Shown piece after piece: positions 23,265-34,856 of a stretch of 64,000 nt of DNA. Both the position numbers and the translations under genes were made by a program. Every line of letters begins with the position of its first letter. The first letter of the stretch is position 1. Source of the stretch: Camillea tinctor (Eukaryota > Ascomycota > Sordariomycetes > Xylariales > Xylariaceae); the NCBI GenBank assembly GCA_022578605.1, contig MU394062.1, forward strand, positions 1 to 64,000, in the 5' to 3' direction. Under the pieces are notes generated by a model. That model searched no databases, was not told the origin of the DNA, and saw only the letters and a program-made list of their open reading frames with translations.

Positions 23265-25585
23265 GATTGCGATGTTACTCGGGTCACAATTCTAGAAGAG
23301 GACTTTTGGGTATGCAAAGAAGAGATTGGGAAGTTTGGAATTGAGCTACGATCAAGCAGCTTCAGCAAAAAATATGTGTTTGGGGTGTAGGTTAAAAAGG
23401 TTGGAAAGAAAAGATGACGAGAAGAAGAGTTGGTGTGGTTTTGTAATATGATGGAGGGGTAAAAATACGTACCTGTTTAGGAGGAACCAGTAGCGTCAAT
23501 CGTGGAGAATGCAAATAATGCAAATAATATGTAATAAAACATGACGGAACAAGCAACAAGCAACAAGCGGGATGGTAAGCAGTAGCAGTAGCAACTACTA
23601 GGTTCATACCTTACCTACCTGCCAAACTCTACCGTACCTTCACGTTATCAAGGTAGTGCATACTTTAACACTTAGTGTAGCCCGTACCTACTTCTCCTTA
23701 TCAAGCGGGACCATCGGAGGCTTACTCAGGGCCCGGTCTAAAACTTATCATGGATCATGGAAACATCTCCCAAGACTTGCATTAACCTGATCAATCCTTT
23801 TTTTCTTTGTGTCTGTATTATCAGCACCAATCGCAGTGGCTGGATCAAATCGTGCCCTCGGTACCAGTGGTCGACATACCCCATCTGCTGTATGCACAGG
23901 GACATTTCTCCTACACTACTGGACTGTGATTCAGGTAAGTAGCTGGCCTCGCCTCACAGGTGTTTCGTAATTCACCTGGATGAGTGTTCCGGCTATTGTC
24001 CACGGATCCATGGCACATAGCGGGTCTCCTCATGTTGCTACTTGCACTACGCAGCAGTAGTGTACATGAACTAACCTACTTTTCCGTCGTAGACTGGCAA
24101 GCTCTTGCTATGATGACCGCCTTAGGAGAAATCCAGATCAAGTATATGAGGTCATTTCTCCCCAAATCCCATGTAAGTGTATATATATAACCTATGTCTA
24201 GGACCGAAGAAGAGCTCGACTCCGAAGGGGGGGCATCTTTTATGGTGAATCCTCAACATACAAAGATGGTATATGCTCACTACACTTACATCAATCATGA
24301 CCGGGTTTGCCTAGTCCTCTCCCCCGCCTCCCCTCCCTCTCTCGTCGCGAAATAACATGACCGAGGATGACAAAAGAGAGGTTGGGCGTGACGCATGGGC
24401 GGAGTTTCTTTTTTGCTTACACCCAGGCATGAGAATTGTCATGCAACCCCTGAAGGATTATTGAAGAAAGCAAACTTTTTAGGCTATCCAGCCTGGTAAT
24501 AGTGATCGCGTGAATTCCCCCTTCAACGACACATCTGGACCCGAGCGGCGAAAATGTCGCAAAAAGGCTATGCATACCGCAAGGGCAAGTGAAAGAGGAT
24601 CAGGAGGGGCTCCGGTGGGCGGACCGATGTGGATGTTACTGACGCAAACTCGCTTCAAGTTTGATGCGAGGCTACAAAATTGCCTCATTTTCACGGAGAA
24701 ACCTGAGGGACCAGAAGGACAGGCTAGTTTTACTGATCAGCCAATGGTATCGTCTCCTGAGTCCCGAAACAAAATGCTGTCGGCCCTTTCAGCGGATTTC
24801 CGGCCCTCCAAGGATAGTAGTTGGGAATTGTTACAAAGTTACAAATACTCAATGCCTTGTTCTTGGCGTTCGGACATGTCGGCAATGGGGTACATGCGTA
24901 CTAGGTAGGCAGGGAAGTCCTGTCTAGTCCATTTCACCCCGTGACGGAAATGAAGTATGCTGTCTAAGTTTATAGGTAGTACTACTATGTAGGTTATCTG
25001 CTTGCTGGTAAGGAGTGGTGGGATGGAACCTTAGGTGGGTAGGGGTTAGGTAGTAGTACTGTATACCAACTGCGTGAATAAATCAATTATTCTATTATCT
25101 ATTATATATGCACATAACAGAGCAGTGGAATTGTCTTATATAAGCAGACGCAGATCACGTGGATGTTACGGAGTATATCAAATCAATTCCCAACATGAAC
25201 AGCTCAACGCCACAGCATGGATACTTCTTGAAGCCACCACAGCTGTGGCTTATACCGCTTTTGACATGGTTTAGCTTATCGGACCTTCATCTACAAGATA
25301 TTTTCTTTTTCTATTACCCAAAAAAAAAACATCACCAAAAAAATACCTGACCTACAACTACTAACTTACACGTATCTCGAGACAACACATCCCCTTCCAC
25401 ATCGGAGCCTACCAATCCCATAACTATACAGAAGTAGAACAGATAAAAACAAAAATAAAGAGAAGGGGAAGGGCTGTTTGCAAGGTTTTATATAAGGACA
25501 TATAAGGCAAACTCAGCTCACAGGTACGTGTAGCCCCGAACAGAAGAAAAAAAAAACATCACGTCGGGCGCACAGCAAATTCATC
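23265..25585. other. Divergent spacer between gnd1 and the RBM42-like gene
   Basis: No supported gene. It contains the gnd1 upstream region and, near 25300-25585, A-rich leader sequence of the RRM gene. The 132-residue frame at 24510-24908 has no recognisable content and overlaps a similar frame in another phase. Confidence 0.5.
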
Positions 25586-26740
25586 ATGTCGTATCCGCCA
25601 CCTCCAGGCTCGAATTCATCCTCCCTCCCACCGCGCCCTCCTCCCTCCAAAGTCTCTGGCTTCAAGCCCGCCTTTTCGCCAGCACCCCCGACGCACACCC
25701 CGAGCCCCGGCGCCCGAGGCACCCCCTACGCAGCCCCGTCCGCCTACTCCAGCGCACCAAGCTATGGAGCCACACCGGCCGCTGCACCTCGATATGGCGC
25801 GCCGACCTCAACCTACCCACAATATGCACCTCCGGGCCAGATGAGCGGCGTTAGCTACCCAACGCAATCCGCCCCAGCCAATGCATACTCCTACCCTCAA
25901 CAGGGCTACCAGCAGTACTATGGCTCACAGGCTGCTGCGGCTGGCGCCACCTCATATGCCGCAGCGCCTCAGATTCGCAACCCCTTTCCGGCTCCCAGTC
26001 AGGCTAGGAGCGATGACTATGACCCGGATATGGCCGCGCAAATTGCGAATTGGCAGAGCGCGTACGTGAAGGACCCGAAAGACGGCAGCAATGGCCCGAT
26101 AGTAGGAGCGCCAGGACGACCAGGTGCCATGGGGCCTGGCCCGGTGACATATTCAGCAGATGCGACCAACCGGGTTCCCGAAGCAGCAAACGCGGCAGCT
26201 GCCCCAGCTCCCACAGACAAGAAGAAAACAGTGGTACGAGCGGGCGGTGGACAGAAGTGGACGGACGACACCCTTTTGGAATGGGACCCCTCACACCTCC
26301 GACTTTTCGTGGGTAACTTGGCCGGAGAGACTACCGATGAGAGTTTGCACAAGGCCTTCTCGCGCTGGAGGTCGCTCCAAAAGGCGCGTGTGATCCGGGA
26401 CAAGGTGACAAGCAAGTCAAAGGGGTACGGGTTTGTATCCTTCAGCGATCCCGACGAGTTCTTCTCAGCAGCCAAAGAGATGAATGGAAAATACATCCAG
26501 AGCCACCCCGTGGTGGTACGCAAGAGTACGACCGAGATCAAGCCGCAGACCGTCAAGGACAAGCATGGCAACAACAAATGGAACAAGAATAAGAACAAAA
26601 ACAAGAATCGCAATGCTAGCGGCAGTGGTTCCGGCGCTGGAGGACGTGAGGGCAGCTTTGAACCCAGTCTTGGCCCCGCTGGGGGAGGCGTATACAAACC
26701 TGGCCAGAAAACTAAGGGTGGCCTCAAGTTGCTGGGTTGA
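25586..26740 (+). CDS. RBM42-like RNA-binding protein with one RRM
   Basis: Single exon of 384 residues. The N-terminal ~200 residues are Pro/Ala/Tyr/Ser-rich and disordered. One RRM lies at about residues 235-318, with RNP2 LRLFVGNL and RNP1 KGYGFVSF, and it is preceded by the short EWDPSHLRLF linker typical of the RBM42 subfamily. Immediately after the RRM the protein is Lys/Asn-rich (KWNKNKNKNKN), then Gly-rich, and ends with a KTKGGLKLLG-like tail. In animals and plants RBM42 binds mRNA and U4/U6.U5 snRNP-associated factors; a role in splicing or mRNA handling is inferred here. The start context (catcATGTCG) is good, and no intron is needed. Confidence 0.88.
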   Translation: MSYPPPPGSNSSSLPPRPPPSKVSGFKPAFSPAPPTHTPSPGARGTPYAAPSAYSSAPSYGATPAAAPRYGAPTSTYPQYAPPGQMSGVSYPTQSAPANAYSYPQQGYQQYYGSQAAAAGATSYAAAPQIRNPFPAPSQARSDDYDPDMAAQIANWQSAYVKDPKDGSNGPIVGAPGRPGAMGPGPVTYSADATNRVPEAANAAAAPAPTDKKKTVVRAGGGQKWTDDTLLEWDPSHLRLFVGNLAGETTDESLHKAFSRWRSLQKARVIRDKVTSKSKGYGFVSFSDPDEFFSAAKEMNGKYIQSHPVVVRKSTTEIKPQTVKDKHGNNKWNKNKNKNKNRNASGSGSGAGGREGSFEPSLGPAGGGVYKPGQKTKGGLKLLG

Positions 26741-29177
26741 AGAATATGAGACAGATTTGCGGTATGGTATCAAACCAACTGGGTCTTCACTATATAATTC
26801 AGACTAGTTGGTGGACCTGTTGCTCTCCATGACGATCGTGAACAGGAGCTCTTCGCTACAGGTCTCTTTGCAAAGCTCGCGTGGGGGTATCCAACACACC
26901 GGTATAACAGATTAGAACTCGTTACGCCAATATAGAATATTTGGCCAACAACCATAGACCAGGACGATAATGGCAGGAAATGCGCGCAGGGGCTAGGGTA
27001 AAGAAGTAATCTACGAACACGCCCAAGAGAGAGTATGGCACGGGTTGTCCGTAGGGGGTCCTCCCTGCAGTTTGTATATAGCTAGGTTTGTCTAAGAGAG
27101 CAGGCGTGACATTAATGATACTTTGAAATCCAAAAAGGTTGCGTAACATTCATTCCATGGCTTCCTATGATCCCTCGTCTAGCTATTTCTTGAGGTCGAA
27201 GAGAACATAAAGGACAGACGCTAAACTTAACGACAGAACGTCTGGATTTAATATGCTATCTAGGTAGATAGCTAGGTTAGCCGTGCGAAATAAGGACACA
27301 TTTTCTTACGCACCGCGAGCATAGACGACTTAGCATCATTACTCAGATACATCCAACTCCGTCCAAAAAAAGAAACGAAATCTTGATGGCACCACCTTCA
27401 TGTTTCTATAGTGGGAGGTATCATGATCTCGTGGTATTACTCGTACGCTGTAGCATTTCTCATAACTGTGGTTTTTGCTGTCGAGCCTTTCGGGTATCCA
27501 AACACATTTTTAAAGGAAAGGGGAGACGAGAAGAGGCATACCCACAGGTTAGGGTTAAACCCGCGAGGAGGGACAATAATGTCTAGCCAGCACATATGGA
27601 AAGGTCGTAAACAAGGTGACCTTCTAGCTACGACGTTTTTGTTCTCTTATTAGATACCTACCTAAACTAGGTAAATTGGGCTTTATCGCTAAACATCCCC
27701 TCTTCTCTCTTCCCCTTTTCCTCATAGTTCTCTTTCAATCCAATACAATATAGACAAATAACCCCGTTATATCAACCCCGAAGGGAAAACGGGATATGGA
27801 AGAGAAGAGCAAAGTTGGTCCTTCGATGATCAGATAAGTGCCCTAACCCCCAATGGTAAAAGGGCACTGACGACCGTGACGGGTATCATGATTATATCAT
27901 TCCATACCTAATACACCATCACCTACACAGCAACATTTTTGTGCCGGTAAGCAGAGCAATGGCACATGCAAGAGAGAGAGCCCTGGAGTAAAGCAGGACA
28001 TGAACAATACCAGGAAAAAGTAAAGGAAAAGAAAACGTCCGCATACATATAATATCTATTTTCTCTACTCCCGCTGACTTGAGCTATCTACTTCTTATCC
28101 ATGCCCCTAATCTCTCACCCCAAGCTCAAGCTCGATCCCTCTCCCTGCCCCTTTCTCACATTCGCCAACCAAAATCGCGACGTGGCCATTAGTATACAGC
28201 ACCTCCTACCTCCCGCCCCCTATCTATGGCCCACAGCATCACATCTTATCTTCATCTTCTCCATCTAAAACCAGCACAGCCCATATAATACTCAAAAAGA
28301 CTCGATGACTCCTACTCACCCCGCTCTACTTGGGCAACCTGCCTAATTAGCAACACAAACGATAACAATATAAATTGCCGAAGGACGGACAAAAATGGAA
28401 CAAGATAGATAAAGAGACCGAAGAGTTAAAAAAAAAAAAAGTCATGTATATCTGTTATGTATAGATGCGGGTATCATTTCTCTGTTCAAAAATTTCCCCC
28501 CTCGCTCCCCTCTCTCCTTACTCTCCCCTTTGTTTGTCTTTGATATCCGGTACTCATATAACTTAGATTCGGCCTTGGCCTCTCTCTCTCCCGCTCCCTT
28601 TACATCGGCCACCCAACCTATCTCTCTATAAAGAAAACAAAAAAGCTCGCGCGGGATGTAGAGAGAAAAGGACGAAGGAGGAAGGTGTTACCCTCCTCCG
28701 ACCTAATTCGCGTATCCTAAATGCGGATTATAGATGTAAGGTATATATGTCCATCTTTAGGAGCCCATCGTCGTGACAGCATTCACAAGAACTTGATCCT
28801 CCCCTTCTCCTATATCTTGTCTTTCTCACAACCCTATCCCCTCTTTCCTTCCCTTCCCTTCACAGCTTGAAATCCGGCATAAAAGCCCGTCCAAGTAGGT
28901 TGTATGAGCCAAACTTATTTTCCCCCTTTCTAAAACAAAAGAGAAAATACAAAGGTTATTGCATTTTGACGCCTCCCCAATGCCGTATGCTCATTCCGGA
29001 TAAATGTTACAGATAGAAAGATTTCGCCGCAGAATAGTTATTTAACCCGCCCCGCGCTTTGTTGTCGGGGGTAATTTACCCAACTTTCTTTCGCGATTTG
29101 TATAATTTGACTCCGGGAAAATGGCAACCAAAAGAAATTGGACTTAAGTAAAAATAAGATAACAAGGCCTAGAAAAT
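26741..29177. other. Long spacer with pyrimidine-rich tracts, no supported gene
   Basis: A convergent gap of 2.4 kb between the RRM gene and the transporter gene. It is dominated by C/T-rich and A-rich runs (for example 28080-28260, 28490-28560, 28800-28870), with almost no open frame above 60 codons. A short TTAGGGTTA string lies at 27549-27557. An unusually long 3' UTR or a non-coding transcript would fit; nothing else is visible. Confidence 0.5.
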
Positions 29178-31144
29178 TTATCGGTATGGCCGACCCGACT
29201 CGTCTCCTATCACAGTAGAGTTCCGGGGATTCGAGAATATATCACCGTCGACGGTCACAAGGTTGTCCTCTGCTCCGCTGGTGGCCGACTCATCGTGTGT
29301 TAATAAGCCGGCCTCCTCCCCATCATCAGAATCGCTGCCGCGATCACTCGAGGCGGCCGACGACTGCTGGTTAAGCCCCTTTATATGTGCATCCCGCTGT
29401 GCTTCATTGCGCATCTGAGTCAGCTTGATCCAGTTGTACGCTCCGATAGCACCAATGGTTACGAGGAGCCCCGATATGTTGATCGGCGTCAGCTTGTCAT
29501 CGAACACCAATGCTGCAGCCGAGATAGTAACGACTTCCTTGAAAATTCCGGCAATGGAGAGGGTAACAACGCTGCTTCGCTGCAGCAGAGCGAATTCACT
29601 AGCTGTCATGAGGAAGGCAATCGTGCCAGGGAAAAGCAAGAGCAAGGGCGCCCTCAGAGGGCCCCATTCCTCGACGAGGCCCTTCAGACCCACTATCAGT
29701 TCGGAAAAGCCCTCGACGGGGATGGCGATGACCGTTAGCGAGGCGAACATAATAGGTGCGAGGAAGAAAATGCTGGAAAACGGATTCGAAGTGGCGGGAT
29801 GTCGTAATAGTAGAATCTGGGTAAGACCCCAGCGGAAACCGGAAAAGAAGGCGGCGGAAATGACAAGAATAAAACCGCCCAGTTTAAATTCGACCTCTCC
29901 AGCCACCATCATCACCACGCCGGCAGTCATAGTAGCAATGATGCCAACGAGCCTCCAAGTCGGGGTTTCGAGGCGGAAGAGGAAGGCGAAGAGCAAGACA
30001 AAGGCCAGAGCGGAGGATTTACACATAGCTAGGGGTTGGTATGTTAGTTTCTGTATTACCGATCACGCAGAGGATTGGGATATGACGTACTATAAAATGT
30101 CAAGGTGATGAACTTCAATGACGTATTCCCGAGACCGATATCAAGGCCCGTGGCGGCACCACAAGGTCCGATCCTTGTCAGATAGAACATCTTGGTCATA
30201 ATCGGTCGTTCGGGCTCGGACTCGTGCCTTGACCGGCCAAGATCGGAACTGTGCGGCACGCCAGTTGGTCGCAGCGAAGGAATAAAATATAAAACTAAAC
30301 TAGAAAGACAAAATTGCACCAGCATATGCATCGAGGTCGTGAATAAAGGAAAAGGAAAGTTGAGTTGGCTGGAATCGAACATCCATTTGTTATACTAATC
30401 ACGGGGGTTAATATCGTGTCAGCAAGAAGAAAGGGGAAAGGGGGGAGAGTAAAAAAGACATACCAGTGAAATAGAGAGCGAAAAGAGATACCACAATCCA
30501 ATCAAGACAGCATTGACGGCTAACTTCCTCATCATGGTCTGGTCCGCCTCTTTCCGCTCGTCGTCGGTGATCTTGTCGCGTACTATCCTCTGATCTAGTC
30601 TCGTGTTCCGCCTCCGCTTATCCCGCTTCCTCCGTCTGTCGGCCTTGGTCAGACCTGTCTCCTCGTCATCGTGTAAGTCTTCGTCAGAGAAGCTTTCGTC
30701 GTCATCTCGGTCGTTGGGTCGCGAGGAGGAGCCCGGTCCCGAGCTCTCCTCAGATATTTTGCCATCCGGGTCTCCCGAGGCCTTGACGCTGTGGGAACGT
30801 GGACGCGAGGCCCTCGAGTTGCTGGCAGGCTGGGGCGCGCTCTGACCGGCCGTCAGGGTGCTCCGGCGACGGCGGTGACCGGCGGGTGCGATAGAGTCCA
30901 TCTCAATGTCTTCAGGACGTCGGTTAGGAGGGCTTACGGAAGAAGCACCACCACCATCAGAATTCCAGTCGATCTTGAAACTGGTGGTGGCAGAAGAGGC
31001 GGATGGAGGGTTGGAGGGATCGGAATTGACTGAGATTGGAAGCAAGACGCTATTTACTGCGAGGGTATTGGACTGGGGCAGCGGGGACTGAGTGGATGAA
31101 GATTGTTGTTGTGGTGGTTGATGGTTGGACAAAGGAGAAGGCAT
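29178..31144 (-). CDS. SLC35C2/Ymd8-type nucleotide-sugar or triose-phosphate family transporter
   Basis: Three exons on the minus strand, 31144-30464, 30394-30091 and 30028-29178; 611 residues. The joins restore strongly conserved blocks: YNKWMF at the start of exon 2 and LTFYTMCKSSALAF across the second junction. Residues 1-200 form a Ser/Pro/Arg-rich, charged cytosolic N-terminus. About ten membrane helices of the drug/metabolite transporter (TPT) fold follow, and then an acidic C-terminal tail. Relatives sit in the Golgi or ER; human SLC35C2 affects GDP-fucose supply, and the substrate of the yeast relative Ymd8 is unknown. I therefore call the family but not the substrate. The leader carries a perfect hexamer repeat (31185-31220). 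Confidence 0.9.
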
Positions 31145-31184
31145 ATTTCATCGGGGGCGCGGTGAAGGAGGTGTGTGTAAGACT

Positions 31185-31220
31185 AAGACCAAGACCAAGA
31201 CCAAGCACAAGCACAAGCAC
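31185..31220. repeat. Perfect hexamer repeat in the transporter leader
   Basis: Six back-to-back hexamers, AAGACC three times and then AAGCAC three times (plus-strand sense), lying 41-76 bases upstream of the minus-strand start codon at 31144. The switch from one unit to the other by a single base suggests recent duplication of a mutated copy. Confidence 0.85.
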
Positions 31221-32540
31221 GGTGCCAGTTTCTATCTGGCAGTCTGGATCTGGAGCTGGGAGCTGTAGCTGGAGCTGGAGATGAAAATCCAATAGTTGTG
31301 GTCACAAGGTGAGCAGCAACAAGCCTGCATGATGGATCCAATAAGAAGCCCCCTTGGTAGTGTGCTAAATTGCTAATTGCGGTCTAACTTTGAAAATCTT
31401 TTGGGCTGGTCTTGGTCTTGTATGTACATAGGTAGTAAAGAGTCGTGTGTGTGTAAGAGAGGGAGAAAGGAAAAAAAGACAGGGACACGAGAGAGTCTGG
31501 GCCTTGGCGATGATTAGACTTAGCGCATTAACGGGACATGAAAGCTGGGAAAGATCTGATGCGCTGCATTACACTAAAATTCAAAACCCCGGGTCCGCCA
31601 AGTCTTTTCGCCCCATCTTGGGGGTGCTTGACCTCCTGTATCAGCTGTGCACACCTGACAGCTCTGCAATAAGGTAACCTATGTAAGTACGGGCCCCCTG
31701 TAAACCTGTGCAACGTACAACACCTAGGGGTACATACATCAAATCAAATCAAGTTCTGTGTACATATGTAACCTTAGGTTTAGGTATATCAATCAATTAT
31801 GTTAGGTTAGGTATGTTTAGTCTACTTTTAAACATCCAACCCAAACTCAGACTCAAAATAGCCGGAAGGAAGCCAAATAAATAGTATATATATAAGATAC
31901 CCAGCCAACTACTTATACTAACCCAAAATATGTAGTCATTGGGAAAAAAAAATAGGGGAGAGGAAGAGGGGAACTTGCTAGATCCGATCCGGCAAATCGG
32001 CACCACATAAGAAACCGGGACCCGTCTCACCTGAGACTTTGGGTTCTGGCCGACTTATGTACAAGCAATATTATTTAGGGGTCCTCTTCACGCAAAACCC
32101 CATAAGGGGCGAATGGAATTTCACGAGAGAAACAGAGAGATAAGAGAAAAACAAAATATATTCATTCCGACACTGCCCGACCAAACAAACCCCCCGTCTA
32201 AAGTGCATTATAAACATTTACCCTATTAATGTAATCGTACGTAACCATATCTCGTTAACGTTACGGCTACCTGAACTAAACCGAACTGGACCCTTTTGTT
32301 AGTAGTGGAGATTGGGAAATACTTAGTTACACGTGGAGTATGTACATACATATACATATTTACACTATGGATACACAACAATTTAGCTTTGAAGCTACGA
32401 ACGAAGACCCTCAGTCGGGAACAACTTACAGCAGCAACGGCAATGTGCATTCCGACTTCCCCGGCGTTACACGCCACCGCCACTGAGCTCGAAGCTTAAA
32501 AGGTAATTCGGGGGCAGGTAGCACAGGACACTACATTCGG

Positions 32541-32561
32541 TCTGGCTGTCTGGCTGTCTGG
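32541..32561. repeat. 8-bp tandem repeat
   Basis: The unit TCTGGCTG occurs 2.6 times without mismatch in a gene-free spacer. Confidence 0.8.
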
Positions 32562-34856
32562 TAAACTTCGCCAACGTTGTTCAACACGTGCAGCGAATAA
32601 GCTACGGATAGTGCACATACTGTGTAGTGGTTTAGACCTGGTTTAGGCCTTTATGTACCGACATACTACCTAATGTATGTATGTACCGCAACCCTGATGA
32701 TCGTTCTAATACTACTACACTAGCAAGTAAGTATTGATGCAACTCCAAGGACTTTCTCCCCCCCTAGCGTAGTAGTAGTGTCAGGTAAGTGTTAACAAGT
32801 TTGATGTCAAAAATCTGGGGTTTATCGACTATCACGCAAATCTCTCTTTCCTTCTCCCCCCTCCTCGACCCGCTTTCTTTGGTGTGATGATCGAAAGTGA
32901 TGAAAGAGGAAAGAAAAAGGTATCCGATGATTAATGCCGATTTTCAATATGCCTGATCTACCCAGAAATCTTCTCTACCTTTTCTACTACATCTCCAATA
33001 TTTTACTCCAGTTTTTAGCATACACTAGTGTAGTATAGAGAAAAAAAGAAAAAGAAAAGAAAATTGGAGGATATGATGATGGTGGTGATGATGATGAGAC
33101 TTTTCTTTCCCTTTCTTGAATGTTCTGTTTCGAGAAAACTGCTAGTTCACATATGTATGTACACATCAAGGCAATACATACATACACAGATACATATCCT
33201 ACATAAAAAGCAGATTACTGGACCATATCTTGCCATGTCATTCGATCTATAATTTAGATCAGAGTTCAATTAGTCTAACCGGTTACACATGCATAAGAAC
33301 TCGACAAGAGTCGGTCAGTGAAGCCGGTATTGTACATGCACAACGTACATATCTACGAGGGATGAGGTACCTAGGTATTTGTGTATGTGTAAGTTACATA
33401 CACAGCGTATATAAAATTTCTAGAATGCTTCTTTTTCTTTCACTATCTGTGTCTCACTGCACAAATGAAACAAACAAAAAAAAAATCATTAACACAGCCC
33501 CTCATTTTCTTTTCTCTTATGTAGTGTATTAGTCACGAACTTGCCTATGCCCGTATTTCCAACCCCGTATAATAATATTGTGATTTTTTTTCTCGTACAG
33601 AATAAGCGTGTTGGTAATTTAAACATGGCCTTACACAACATCCCACCATAGGAACAGCTTTCTCCCTCTTCCCGGGCGGATCTTCTTAGTAAAGCGAAGT
33701 AAAATTAAGGCCCGGGCGGGAACGATGATGTCAACGGGCCAGCCACGAAGTATAAACAATATCCTAAGCATTTGGAAAGCAAGTCAAGACCTCCAACGCT
33801 ATAATCAAAAACAAGGCGTGTTTATATATGGGCTCTACATAATACACTCAAGATGTATAGGTTAGAATATATAAGCACGTAGCCTATGCCCGTCTTCTCT
33901 CACTATTAGATCATAAAGTACAACAAACGGAAGAGAATTAATTATATTATCCAGGTGTGAAAGAAGAAAGAAACTCCAACACCAAAAAAACATAGAACTT
34001 ACATTTCAAAAAGTAGGGCTCGGCTTCTCTTGACATGAGTCAAGGTAAACTTACCTAAAGCCTGGTAAGTCCAAGACATGCATATACATACATATACATG
34101 TACATGTACATCAACCTAACTATATGCAGTCTAGATACGTAGGTAAAGTTAATCGGTTTCGGCCGTCTCGTGTGTGAGCGACTTTATTTCGATGATTGGG
34201 GGTGGAGGGGGCGGAGAGTGATCATTCTTGTCTAAAACATCGGAGTATTTAACCATAACACATAGTAGATTTTCATCTAAGGTTAAGTTGGTAGGCGGAG
34301 AGATTTATTAATTGATCGGATTATCCAGGAATAGGCAGATACATTGAAACCTACCTAAGCGGCTATGTACATATAATGCACTATAACAACGCAGTTTGTT
34401 GAACCCAACCTGGGTGGTGCTCGTATACCTAAACTACAACTACTACGTAGTTTGTAAACCTCTACATCATAGGTACATATCTCACAACATCATACGCCCC
34501 CCTCATAATCATAGTCATAGTCATTTTCTCTGATGTTATTACTACTAAGTACTACCCAAAAGAATGTTAAAAAAAACCATAAAAGCAGGTTATTCTGTAT
34601 AGTCCAGGTCCAGGCCAGCCAAAAACCCTATACGCCTCCTTACCGAAAGACCTGTCCCAGCGAGGGGTATACAAGTAGTCTTGTATCCAAGTTTCTAGAT
34701 AACATTCCATCACAAAACTACAAAGAAAAAGATGGGGGGTTTTTGACTTAAAAGGAAAGAGAAAAGGGAAGGGAGGGAAAAGAAAAGAAATCCATTTTTG
34801 TGACGCCGTGCAGTAGTACTGCTAAACAAAGTCCACGCCCCCTCTCTTGCCATACA

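Larger units (their letters stand above)
31145..34856. other. 3.7-kb AT-rich spacer with no supported gene
   Basis: This is the longest gene-free stretch besides the left edge. The right part of the transporter leader is at its left end. The rest is AT-rich, with microsatellite-like TACATA/CATATACA tracts (32335-32360, 33150-33200, 34078-34112), a 2.6-copy TCTGGCTG repeat (32541-32561) and ACCTAGGT-like motifs (33366-33374). No open frame has plausible protein composition. Confidence 0.55.

Noticed and set aside
24510..24908. 132-residue plus-strand frame in the gnd1-RBM42 spacer
   Set aside because: No domain, an overlapping frame in another phase, and no promoter or splice support.
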